Shown one piece after another: positions 40,560 to 48,404 of a stretch of DNA of 64,000 bases. The notes beneath the pieces are model-generated. The model saw nothing but the letters and a program-made list of their open reading frames with translations, ran no database searches and was not told the origin of the DNA. Location of the stretch: IMG/VR virus record IMGVR_UViG_3300044765_000092, positions 1 through 64,000 of that record; one strand, given 5' to 3'. The stretch's first letter is position 1. Each line of letters opens with the position of its first letter. Source of the stretch: a virus. Both the position numbers and the translations under genes were made by a program.

Positions 40560-42101
40560 ATGCCGGTCACAAAAGCTATTTTGAAGGACGGTCTCTACGT
40601 GCCGATCCGATTCGTATCGCCGACGCAACTAGAAAAGGTGCGTCGGCGATATTCGTTTGACTTCTACGACAAAGAACAGATCTGTGAGAAGTGCGAGTAC
40701 TTTGAACTCCGTCCTTGCGAGACCTGTGCTAACTGCCCGAACTATCACGGTCGGGTCAATACATGGCGCCGTCACGAGACCAAGGAAGGTAAAGAGTTTT
40801 TACGCCTCCCATTCGGTGATATTGCGGGCGCTGAACGCATCTTTGGTCGACTGAAGATAGCGGACAAACGCCCCGAAGTGCCGATGAAGCGGCGCATCAA
40901 GTTCACGGGTGGGTTTGACGATGGTCGTGAATTCCAGATCAAGGCCATTCGAGCGATGATCGATCAGCAGTACGGTGGTGTGCTGAAGTCGGCACCCCGG
41001 ACTGGCAAGACGGTGATGGCCGCTGCCTACGTGTGCGAGCTCGGCCTCAAGACCGTGATCATGGCTGCTCAGCAGGAATGGCTTGATGGGTTCTACGAAA
41101 CGTTTGCTGGGTCTGAGACGCAAGAAGCGCTGACCAACGTGAGCAAGAAACGAATCGGCTTCCCCAAGACAATGGAGCAGGTAGACCAGTACGACATTTG
41201 CCTGTTCACCTACCAGACGTTCCTGAGTCCAAAGGGCCGCAAGTTTTTCGAGCGCATCAAGAACAAGTTTAGTGTGCTGATCGTCGACGAGGTGCAGACT
41301 GCTGGCGCTGAAGAGCTAGGCCGTATAGTCTCCAACCTGAACGTCAAGTACAAGATCGGCTTGTCGGGCACGCCCGAACGCAAGGACTCGAAGGAACGAG
41401 TAATCTACAAGCTCTTTGGGCCGATCTTCCATCAGACTAAGGCCAAACGCCTGCAACCGCAGATCCAGTGTCGGTTCACGAACATCACCAGCAAGGTCAA
41501 GTTGCCGCAAACCTGGCCCTACATCGTTCGCCGCTTTGAAGAAGATCCCGTGCGCCTGAAGCAGATTGCCAAGGAAGCACTCAAGGACGTCAAGGCCGGT
41601 CACTCGATCTTGATACCGTTCCACCGCACGGCCCCGATCAAGGCGCTGGCTGAGGCCATCAACAAGATGGCCGGTCGTAGGATTGCCGTGTCGTTTTACG
41701 GTGGATCGAAGAAAGCGGACCGTAAGACCTACGTTCAGCAGGCTCGCGAGTACAAGATCAAGGTGGTGGTCGGCCAGTTCCGTCTGTTGTCCACCGGCCT
41801 GAACATTCCACGGGCCTCCATGCTCTACGAGGTGACGTTGAGCAGCAACCCACCAAAGGCTGAACAGCGATTTGCTCGGGTGCTTACGCCATACGAGGGA
41901 AAGCCTCAACCGGTGATCAAGTATTTCCTGGATGATCAGCAGGTCCGTCGGTCGTGTATCAGCGCCGAGTACTGGAAGGTCATGCATCCGCAGTTCAGGC
42001 CAATGTTCGACCCTGCGACCAAGGAACTGTTCTTCAAGTATTTGGGAAAGAAACGCGAGCGGTGGTCAAGTGTAAATGACTACACTGGTGGTCGCATATG
42101 A
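40560..42101 (+). CDS. SF2 helicase (UvsW/RapA-like)
   Basis: A 513-residue superfamily 2 DNA helicase/translocase. Motif I is SAPRTGKTVMAAA (near residue 145), motif II is IVDEVQTAG (D-E-V-Q), motif III is LSGTPERKD, and motif VI is EQRFARVLTP. Before the helicase core there is a zinc cluster, CEKCEYFELRPCETC (~40-60), with a further CANC. This matches branch-migration/annealing helicases such as T4 UvsW. It should act in recombination-dependent replication or fork repair. Its position among replication genes fits. Confidence 0.85.
   Translation: MPVTKAILKDGLYVPIRFVSPTQLEKVRRRYSFDFYDKEQICEKCEYFELRPCETCANCPNYHGRVNTWRRHETKEGKEFLRLPFGDIAGAERIFGRLKIADKRPEVPMKRRIKFTGGFDDGREFQIKAIRAMIDQQYGGVLKSAPRTGKTVMAAAYVCELGLKTVIMAAQQEWLDGFYETFAGSETQEALTNVSKKRIGFPKTMEQVDQYDICLFTYQTFLSPKGRKFFERIKNKFSVLIVDEVQTAGAEELGRIVSNLNVKYKIGLSGTPERKDSKERVIYKLFGPIFHQTKAKRLQPQIQCRFTNITSKVKLPQTWPYIVRRFEEDPVRLKQIAKEALKDVKAGHSILIPFHRTAPIKALAEAINKMAGRRIAVSFYGGSKKADRKTYVQQAREYKIKVVVGQFRLLSTGLNIPRASMLYEVTLSSNPPKAEQRFARVLTPYEGKPQPVIKYFLDDQQVRRSCISAEYWKVMHPQFRPMFDPATKELFFKYLGKKRERWSSVNDYTGGRI
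42071..42078 (+). promoter_or_regulatory. Candidate promoter element TGTAAATG (AAA+ gene)
   Basis: Lies inside the 3' end of the helicase gene, 41 nt before the next ATG at 42120. Same octamer as the other five sites. Confidence 0.35.
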
Positions 42102-42119
42102 AGGTAGCGTGAACGAACA

Positions 42120-43415
42120 ATGAGCCAAAAACCTACAACCGATTATACGTGGGAAGAAGACGAACTTGACGAAGCACTGCATCCAGGACCTGACTGGGAC
42201 CTAATGGAAGATGCACATAACGAGTCAAGTGCTGACAACGCTCACGAATCACATCGTGCAAGTCGTAGACCATGGAAACGCGCTGACGATGGTCAAACAC
42301 ATCTTCAATACGAGATGAATCGACAGCGATCGTACGATGGTCATTCGCGCTATAACGTGCGGGTTGAAACTAACGCTGAGTACCTATCTGTAGACGCTTA
42401 CGAAACAACGGACGAACTACGAATGCAAAAACACGAACTGGCCGAAAGTGGCGTGGTCTTTGGTGTCTACGGTGTAGACGAATGGGCGACCAACGCGTTC
42501 CTGCGTAAACAACTTGAGCTGGGCAAGTCATCGCTATGCGTAGCTGAATCATGGATCGTTCCTTCTACGTTCGATCTGCAATCTTGGGTGTTTGCCCTAT
42601 CACCTCAGTTCAACTTTACGAGCCCTCGCCGTGCGCTGGTGTTTGTGCCGTGGGGTCTATTGGAGGTCACGCTGATCCGCACCAAGCTGGTGATCGAGCT
42701 CAACGGTGAGCCTGAACCTGTTCTTGCGTTCCGTGACAAGATGGATGCTCAGTTCGAGCGGGCACGCAACATGATCCAATGGATCTACGACCGTGATGGT
42801 AGCTCGGTGTCGGTGCCGCTCAACTACCGACCGGCAATCAAGTCTGCGTACCCGTGGCTGTCAAAGCCGTTGGACGAGTATATCAATGACTACCTGAACA
42901 ACGACGCTAGTGTTCTGATTCTCATTGGTCCGCCGGGCACGGGCAAGACCACGTTCATCAAGAACGTGATCTACCAGTCTAAGGGTGACGCACGCATCAC
43001 CTACGATACAGCGGTGATGGAATCGGATGGTCTTTTCGCCAAGTTTGTGCAGGACAAGGCACAGTTCTTGATTCTGGAAGATTCTGACAACTTCCTGATC
43101 GCACGCGAGGACGGCAATTCGATGATGCACAAGTTCCTCAACGTGTCGGACGGCCTGATCAGCACCCGTGACAAGAAACTCATCTTCTCAACGAATCTGC
43201 CGTCCGTACGGTCCATTGATTCGGCGCTCATGCGTCCCGGGCGGTGCTTCGACGTAGTGGAATTCAGGTCGTTGACTCGGAACGAGGCACAAGCCGTGTA
43301 CGACGAAACTGGCAACAAGGCGGAACTGCCTGACGGTAACGACTTCACGCTGGCCGAGTTGTTCGGTCACACAGCATCGGGTTCGGTGCCGAATCGCAAG
43401 GCAGGCTTTTACTAA
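42120..43415 (+). CDS. AAA+ ATPase (BCS1/FtsH-like module)
   Basis: A 431-residue AAA+ protein. The ATPase core is C-terminal: Walker A LIGPPGTGKTT (near residue 268), Walker B AQFLILEDSDNF, sensor 1 KKLIFSTNL and an arginine-finger region SALMRPGRC, all of the classical AAA clade. The N-terminal ~240 residues are a separate domain rich in acidic and His residues at the start and with a beta-rich part (NFTSPRRALVFVPWG). It would form a hexamer that remodels proteins or DNA-bound complexes. Phage clamp loaders and maturation ATPases are alternatives; it lacks the SRC motif of clamp loaders. Confidence 0.78.
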   Translation: MSQKPTTDYTWEEDELDEALHPGPDWDLMEDAHNESSADNAHESHRASRRPWKRADDGQTHLQYEMNRQRSYDGHSRYNVRVETNAEYLSVDAYETTDELRMQKHELAESGVVFGVYGVDEWATNAFLRKQLELGKSSLCVAESWIVPSTFDLQSWVFALSPQFNFTSPRRALVFVPWGLLEVTLIRTKLVIELNGEPEPVLAFRDKMDAQFERARNMIQWIYDRDGSSVSVPLNYRPAIKSAYPWLSKPLDEYINDYLNNDASVLILIGPPGTGKTTFIKNVIYQSKGDARITYDTAVMESDGLFAKFVQDKAQFLILEDSDNFLIAREDGNSMMHKFLNVSDGLISTRDKKLIFSTNLPSVRSIDSALMRPGRCFDVVEFRSLTRNEAQAVYDETGNKAELPDGNDFTLAELFGHTASGSVPNRKAGFY

Positions 43416-43438
43416 GTGTGATACACACGCGCGCACAC

Positions 43439-43663
43439 ATGGCAACAGTAACGTTCATGAACGATCACAACGCAGTCGTGGCCGAGTCCAACATGGAGTT
43501 CTTGCCGCGAGTGGGTGACAACATCCAACTCGTCAATCTGGCGACAAAGCGGGCCATTACATACCGAGTGACAAGTATCACACACTCGATGGCTCCTCTC
43601 GTCGAAGGGGCTACGGCCCACGCATCGACAGCTACACTGGTCGGAGTGTCTTATGTCAGCTAA
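43439..43663 (+). CDS. Hypothetical small beta-rich protein
   Basis: A 74-residue protein starting at ATG 43439 (a GTG at 43418 is possible). Its core, LPRVGDNIQLVN followed by YRVTSITH, looks like a small SH3-like or OB-like barrel. Function unknown. Overlaps the next gene by 11 bases. Confidence 0.5.
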   Translation: MATVTFMNDHNAVVAESNMEFLPRVGDNIQLVNLATKRAITYRVTSITHSMAPLVEGATAHASTATLVGVSYVS

Positions 43664-43919
43664 TCAAACAAATGACCTACAGGAGTGGACGCCACCAAAC
43701 GTAGGCAGCATGTGGAAACACGAGAACGGTGTGATCTACACTGTGCTCGACGTACTTAACCTCGACGCAGCACCCGAACGCCGGGCCGAGTTCCCGGTTA
43801 TCATTGCGTACCGCGGACCGGATGGTAAGAGATGGGCATGCACGATTCACAAGTGGAAAGACAGCTACGATCGCAAACGCCTTGTGCAGATCCTAGGTCC
43901 TGTTGACCATGCAACGTGA
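43653..43919 (+). CDS. Small phage protein with GSMWKHENGVIYTV motif
   Basis: An 88-residue protein. The pattern GSMWKHENGVIYTVLD and VIIAYRGPDGKRWAC resembles a widespread small phage protein (W-x-H-x-NG-x-x-Y-x-V and YRGP-x-GK-x-W). It is probably a small beta-barrel of unknown function. It lies just upstream of the degenerate ATPase gene. Confidence 0.6.
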   Translation: MSANQTNDLQEWTPPNVGSMWKHENGVIYTVLDVLNLDAAPERRAEFPVIIAYRGPDGKRWACTIHKWKDSYDRKRLVQILGPVDHAT

Positions 43920-44502
43920 TTACCGTCTGATCAAGCTCGAACCCACGGCTGTTCCGGCGCTGCGTGTACGCGGCATGAACGGATCAGTCCTGGGCCAGCA
44001 GCCATATAGGCTAAAGCCCACGACGTTTACCAGCCAAATCGAGGGACTCAAGCCTAAGCTCTTCAGTCAAGCTCAGCAACTGCTGTCCCTGGACCAGTTC
44101 TTCGACAACCCGTTCGTGGCCCAGAACATCTGCTTGGTGAGTGCTCCAAACGATGGTCAAGCTAAATTGCTTGCTGCCTACATGATGCAGTATGCGCTGT
44201 GCAACACACCTAGCGGCAAGGCCCTTCCGTTGTGGCACGATCTGACCGGAGGGTTCGACAACCCGGTGTTGAAGAACAGTGTGAGCTGCAGTCTGCTTGT
44301 TCTCAACAACGTTGGAGCTGATAGCACGGCACCAAAGATCGAGAAGCTGCGTGATCTGCTGGAGACCTACTCCGACGTTCCGCGTGTGGTAGTAGCAACT
44401 GGAACTGATCCGTTTGCGTTCTTCACCAAGCACCTGTATCTCTCAGTCCACACGGTTGTCTACCTGACTACCGATCTTGTACGAAAGTCTGTTGACCTAT
44501 GA
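43909..44502 (+). CDS. Degenerate ATPase, possible helicase-loader-like protein
   Basis: A 197-residue protein. The order of its segments recalls DnaC/IstB-type loaders: a strand-loop ICLVSAPNDGQAKLLAAYM where Walker A should be (no GKT/S), then SLLVLNNVGADS in the Walker B position with the acidic residues replaced by Asn, then RVVVATGTDPFAFF as the sensor-1 strand. It therefore seems to keep the fold but has lost nucleotide-hydrolysis residues. It lies 1.5 kb upstream of the DnaB-like helicase. Loading of that helicase is a testable guess; it could also be a structural regulator. Confidence 0.5.
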   Translation: MQRDYRLIKLEPTAVPALRVRGMNGSVLGQQPYRLKPTTFTSQIEGLKPKLFSQAQQLLSLDQFFDNPFVAQNICLVSAPNDGQAKLLAAYMMQYALCNTPSGKALPLWHDLTGGFDNPVLKNSVSCSLLVLNNVGADSTAPKIEKLRDLLETYSDVPRVVVATGTDPFAFFTKHLYLSVHTVVYLTTDLVRKSVDL

Positions 44503-44753
44503 CTGCTATCACCATCAACGGAAAGCTGCGACACGTTGGGTCCGACGTGTCGTACACTGAGATCACAAAACTGGCGTACATCATCGACATCCCTAGACTG
44601 GTTGTTGCCTATCGTCATCCGACAGAAAGTACGACCCGCGATTTGACTCGCGCAGACGGTCGAGTCAAAGTGCAAAACGGTACCACGTTCTTTGTCAAGC
44701 AGGCCGAAGAGGCTACTGCTACTGTTCAACCCAAGGAGAATACCAATGTTTGA
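44499..44753 (+). CDS. Ubiquitin-like (multiubiquitin-family) beta-grasp protein
   Basis: An 84-residue protein matching the multi-ubiquitin-type domain: AITINGKLRHV opens the first hairpin, YTEITKLAYI the helix, LVVAYRHP the next strand, and VKVQNGTTFFVK the last. Related single-domain proteins occur in phages and in bacterial operons with ubiquitin-conjugation-like enzymes. The C-terminal tail (TATVQPKENTNV) has no terminal Gly-Gly, so it is unlikely to be conjugated as it stands. Function unknown. Its 3' end overlaps the membrane protein gene. Confidence 0.6.
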   Translation: MTAITINGKLRHVGSDVSYTEITKLAYIIDIPRLVVAYRHPTESTTRDLTRADGRVKVQNGTTFFVKQAEEATATVQPKENTNV

Positions 44754-45315
44754 ACTCCCATTGTTCCTGGACATCGTGCTCTTCGCATGGTTCATGTCCT
44801 TTGCGGTCCTGGCTACACTGCTGGAGTTTGAGCCTGATTCGAGTCTAGGCGGTCAGCTAACCTCGCTGATCATAGGAGGCTTCCTCTACTGGTTGATCGG
44901 TACGCTTGGATACCCTCACGATTGGAAGACTCCGTTCCTGGTCATCCAGTCACAGGCTACATGGACGAATGCCGCGGCTTACGTCGTGGTGGGCGTGTTG
45001 TTTGCCTACTTTGAATGGGCGTGCTTCTGCCGAGCGGGCTATCGGTGGGCGCAAGAAGAACTCAAAAGCATTCGGAACGCCAGCTATTTCTATTACAAAG
45101 ATACTCTGAAGTTCCCGCGCGACAATCAGCCTACAGTAGCGAATTACGGTTCGGCATGTTCGATGTTCACAGCTTGGATCGTGTTCTGGCCGTTCTACAT
45201 CCCAGGGCTGGTCATCGGTGACTTGTTTGGTGCCGTGTGGCGTGCCGTAAAAGTGCCGATGAAAGCCAGCCTACAAGCAGTCCTCAGTCTAGCTATCAAG
45301 GTTCCGCATGAGTGA
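44746..45315 (+). CDS. Integral membrane protein, about four helices
   Basis: A 189-residue membrane protein with hydrophobic spans near residues 5-27, 38-57, 75-96 and 142-165. The start has an AAGGAG ribosome-binding site. A cytoplasmic helical region (RAGYRWAQEELKSIRN) lies between spans three and four. No family recognised. It overlaps the collar-like gene. Confidence 0.65.
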   Translation: MFELPLFLDIVLFAWFMSFAVLATLLEFEPDSSLGGQLTSLIIGGFLYWLIGTLGYPHDWKTPFLVIQSQATWTNAAAYVVVGVLFAYFEWACFCRAGYRWAQEELKSIRNASYFYYKDTLKFPRDNQPTVANYGSACSMFTAWIVFWPFYIPGLVIGDLFGAVWRAVKVPMKASLQAVLSLAIKVPHE

Positions 45316-45694
45316 TAATCTGTCTCAAACCTTTGGCCTGTATTTGCTGATCAAAGCCCGGCTCAAGGACGACGACTCTGACAAGACAGCGCCTATCGGC
45401 ACCGTAGCCTATGGGATTGGCGACCTGGAAGACAGCGTGTGGCTTGAATGTGATGGGTCACTGGTGCGCAAAGCTGAGTTCCCTGAGCTCTATTCGGTGC
45501 TTGGCGATCAGTACAGCCCTCCAAAGGTCATTCAGTCCAGTATCTCGATCGGATGGGTGGACACGGTCGTTCACTCCTGGTTGGGTATCCAACGCAAGTC
45601 CGTCCCAAACCCGGCCTACAACCCGGATTACTTTGGGCTGCCAAACACGCCGACGGATCCGTCCAAACTGGTCAAGACCAAGGTAGGACCATGA
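45308..45694 (+). CDS. Tail-collar-domain-like protein
   Basis: A 128-residue protein with the core of the phage tail collar domain: PIGTVAYGIGD, then VWLECDGSLVRKAEFPELYSVLGDQY, and a C-terminal FGLP stretch like the F-x-LPDL end of collar domains. Collar domains usually form the base of fibre tips. Here it is a free-standing small gene in the replication region, surrounded by non-structural genes, which is unexpected. It may be a minor virion protein or a reused fold. Confidence 0.6.
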   Translation: MSDNLSQTFGLYLLIKARLKDDDSDKTAPIGTVAYGIGDLEDSVWLECDGSLVRKAEFPELYSVLGDQYSPPKVIQSSISIGWVDTVVHSWLGIQRKSVPNPAYNPDYFGLPNTPTDPSKLVKTKVGP

Positions 45695-46038
45695 CCACCG
45701 ACACGTTGCGCAAGCACGTAATCGAGGAATGCGCAGCTCACTTGGAGACAGTAGCTCGTCAGTTTATTGAGCTCGCCAAGGAACTGCGTGACAACGATTA
45801 CTTAGGCGCAATGTCTATGTCAGACATCTTCGGTATGGCTGCACGTGAGGTCCGTTTGTTGGACCCGGACAACAAAGAAACTGAAGAACGAAACCGCCAA
45901 CGTGTAAAGGAATGGCAGCAGGCTATTCAGCGTCAGACCGACGAGATCGAGCGACGTGATCTCGAAGAACCGGATGTTGATGAACAGCCAGCCGTAGGCT
46001 TTCCAGACATTGAACCACTTGGCCCTCAGAAACACTGA
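45691..46038 (+). CDS. Hypothetical helical protein
   Basis: A 115-residue helical protein starting at ATG 45691 after TAGGA and overlapping the previous stop (ATGA). Residues 60-95 form a charged helix (TEERNRQRVKEWQQAIQRQ), followed by an acidic, Pro-rich end. Its TGA overlaps the helicase ATG (TGATG), so it is coupled to the helicase and may be a partner of it. Confidence 0.6.
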   Translation: MTTDTLRKHVIEECAAHLETVARQFIELAKELRDNDYLGAMSMSDIFGMAAREVRLLDPDNKETEERNRQRVKEWQQAIQRQTDEIERRDLEEPDVDEQPAVGFPDIEPLGPQKH

Positions 46039-47432
46039 TGAAACTCGTATCTTCCGAGTCAGAAGTCACCGCCCTAGCCGCTCTCTGTAGTCGCAACGTT
46101 GTCGTCGCCGGTACAGTCCTGGCCGGCGTCGACGATTCCTATTTCTACAACAGCTGGACAAGGGAGACATTCAAACGCATTGAGCAGATCAACAAGCGGA
46201 CTGGCAATCTACCACGTTGGCGCGAGCTGCTAGAAGACCCAAAGATAAAGGACACGACGAGGCAGAAACTTCGCAAGAGCGAAGTGTCGCCCGTCAAGTC
46301 TGTACCTGAAGCGCGTCGCCTTCTGGGCGGACTCAACAAGTACCGGCAACTCCGTGGTATGTTTGAGATGGCTGAGACTACGGTCAGCAAGCTCAATCAA
46401 TCGGCGGTTGATCCGGACGAAATGCTGGACGAGATTGCCAAGACGGTTGTGGCGCTTCGGCGGAACAAGTCTGAGTCCAGCGAGGTCATCACCTTCGGCA
46501 AGGGAAACAATAGCACAGAGATTGTCAAGCGCCTCTTGGACCCGGAGCAGGCTAACTACTTGCCGACCGGGTTTAGTGCTTTTGACGACGAGAACTGTGG
46601 TATAGGATTTGGCAATCTCTTCACCATCGGGGGTACATCTGGTGGTGGCAAGTCGACCGTGGCAATGCAGTTGGCAGTCAACTGGATGAACATGGGCGAG
46701 GACGTGACAATGGTCCCTCTGGAAATGTCAGAGGACGAAATGACCGCACGTCTGATGGCCAATGCCGCTGGACTTGATGTTCGTAAGATCCTGTTCCGAC
46801 GACTGTCTAAGGGCGAACGAGTCAAGTACATCAAGGCGTACAAGAAGTTTGTTCGTCGGGCAAAAACAGCCGGCGGTTCGTTCCGTCTGTTCAAGCCCAA
46901 GCAAGACATGACGATCGAGGAAATCATGGCCTCGATCTACCCGTTTGGCAGCCGAGTCGTAATCATCGACTACATTTCGCTGCTCAAGGGCGTCGACGGT
47001 GATGATGCATGGCAGAAGCTAGGGGCCGTGGCCCGTTACTGCAAGGTCTTTGCCGAGAACAACAACATGATCGTCGTGTTGCTGTGTCAGGTCAACGAAG
47101 AAGGTAAGATCCGATACGCTCAGGCCATCAAAGAACATAGCTCCTACTGCTGGGTGTTTGTTGCCAATCAGGCCACTCGGGAAAACGAGATCCTGAACGT
47201 CGAGCAGCTCAAGGCACGTAACGGGCGATTCTTTGACTTTACGCTCAAGACCGAAATGGCGTTCATGCGTGTGCGTGACATGGATACTGGTGAGCGTGAG
47301 AAATTGCAGTCGAAGATGAATACCAGCAAGAAGGGTAAGTCTTCAGGAGTTCCGTCCGACAAGAGCAAGTCGGAAACTGCTGCGGCTAATCCAACACCGT
47401 CCTATCTAAAGGACTTGGCTGAAGAGGTGTAG
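46038..47432 (+). CDS. DnaB-like replicative helicase
   Basis: A 464-residue replicative helicase of the DnaB/RecA-like superfamily 4. Walker A is IGGTSGGGKSTVA (near residue 197), Walker B is VVIIDYISLLKG, followed by VVLLCQVNEEG (Gln sensor) and later FDFTLKTEMAFMRV. The N-terminal ~150 residues resemble the helical DnaB collar domain (SRNVVVAGTVL). The C-terminal ~50 residues are Lys/Ser-rich and probably disordered. It should unwind the fork together with the primase at 30220. The upstream gene overlaps its start. An NPTPSYLKDL end may be a partner-binding peptide. Confidence 0.88.
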   Translation: MKLVSSESEVTALAALCSRNVVVAGTVLAGVDDSYFYNSWTRETFKRIEQINKRTGNLPRWRELLEDPKIKDTTRQKLRKSEVSPVKSVPEARRLLGGLNKYRQLRGMFEMAETTVSKLNQSAVDPDEMLDEIAKTVVALRRNKSESSEVITFGKGNNSTEIVKRLLDPEQANYLPTGFSAFDDENCGIGFGNLFTIGGTSGGGKSTVAMQLAVNWMNMGEDVTMVPLEMSEDEMTARLMANAAGLDVRKILFRRLSKGERVKYIKAYKKFVRRAKTAGGSFRLFKPKQDMTIEEIMASIYPFGSRVVIIDYISLLKGVDGDDAWQKLGAVARYCKVFAENNNMIVVLLCQVNEEGKIRYAQAIKEHSSYCWVFVANQATRENEILNVEQLKARNGRFFDFTLKTEMAFMRVRDMDTGEREKLQSKMNTSKKGKSSGVPSDKSKSETAAANPTPSYLKDLAEEV

Positions 47433-47436
47433 TGAC

Positions 47437-47742
47437 ATGGGTATCAATCAAGGTGGGTGTAACCGGCAGTTCAGTCTGCCAGTAATACGTTCGAGTCTGC
47501 TGGCGAAGCTGGAATCGACACTGACGCCATTGCCACAATCGGCCAAGAAAAGTAAGGTTGGGCCTAAGAGAACAGACCCAGAGTCAAAACGCGGAAAGCT
47601 GATCGCTCGAGTACGTGGTGACAAGGATCTGCGAAATATGCGCACCTGCGACATCATTCAAAAGTACTCTCGCCAGCTTTCGCACAACCAGGTAATCAGC
47701 ATTGTGAACGGAACAACTGCTGGTCACATCGACCCTGTATGA
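47437..47742 (+). CDS. Small basic DNA-binding-like protein
   Basis: A 101-residue basic protein. After a Lys/Arg-rich stretch (KKSKVGPKRTDPESKRGKL) comes TCDIIQKYSRQLSHNQVISIVNG, which looks like a helix-turn-helix with the recognition helix LSHNQVISIVNG. It lies between the helicase and a gene upstream of terminase. It may be a regulator or a small packaging-related DNA-binding protein. Its stop overlaps the next ATG (ATGA). Confidence 0.55.
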   Translation: MGINQGGCNRQFSLPVIRSSLLAKLESTLTPLPQSAKKSKVGPKRTDPESKRGKLIARVRGDKDLRNMRTCDIIQKYSRQLSHNQVISIVNGTTAGHIDPV

Positions 47743-48404
47743 AATCACGTACAGACAACGAGTCTCGTCGATCAGCGGTCTCGGTGCCTAGACACGGTCC
47801 TGGGCGCCTGCCTGAAGAAAAGTGGATGTCGGTCACGGCTGAAGACGTTGGGTCCGGGTTCAAAGCTGCGACGTTTGACGACCCTTCGGCTGTTGCACGA
47901 CGAAAGAACACGCGGATTATCCTTGACCCCTTGCAGAAACTGCAACTGGTCAAGGTGCGTGAACAGCCGGGTCCACGGGACTCGCAGTTCCTGCACGGTG
48001 ACTCGCGTTTCTTCTGCACGCTGTTCAAGAAACGCAAGCCCCAACAAAAACCAAAGCCCGATCAGCCTCCGGCTAAGAAACCGTTTGGGTCAGAGAAACC
48101 AAATCCGGTTCAGACGCAGAAGTTCAGACAGTCGCTGCGCAACAACATCCACCAAGTATCGAACTTCTTTCTTGACGAACTCAGCCCAAAGACATTGGCG
48201 CTTGCCACATCGTTGGATCGCGTTCGCAACATAACCAGCCAGTGGATCGACGACCCGATCGATCTACCTACTCAGTTTATTCATTCGCGGGCTATGCGTG
48301 CCGTCGAAATCCGTCTCGTTCGTTATCTGTGTCAGTATTTTGATCTTACGAAAGAAGAGTGTGCTCTCATGCTCTCTGAGTTTGATCGAAAGCTGAACTT
48401 ATGA
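47739..48404 (+). CDS. Hypothetical protein upstream of terminase
   Basis: A 221-residue protein. The N-terminal ~125 residues are basic, Pro/Lys-rich and likely disordered; the C-terminal ~95 residues are helical (FFLDELSPKTLALATSLDR to ALMLSEFDRKLNL). Its ATGA overlap with the terminase large subunit and basic nature would suit a small terminase subunit or packaging factor, but no family match is visible. Confidence 0.55.
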   Translation: MKSRTDNESRRSAVSVPRHGPGRLPEEKWMSVTAEDVGSGFKAATFDDPSAVARRKNTRIILDPLQKLQLVKVREQPGPRDSQFLHGDSRFFCTLFKKRKPQQKPKPDQPPAKKPFGSEKPNPVQTQKFRQSLRNNIHQVSNFFLDELSPKTLALATSLDRVRNITSQWIDDPIDLPTQFIHSRAMRAVEIRLVRYLCQYFDLTKEECALMLSEFDRKLNL

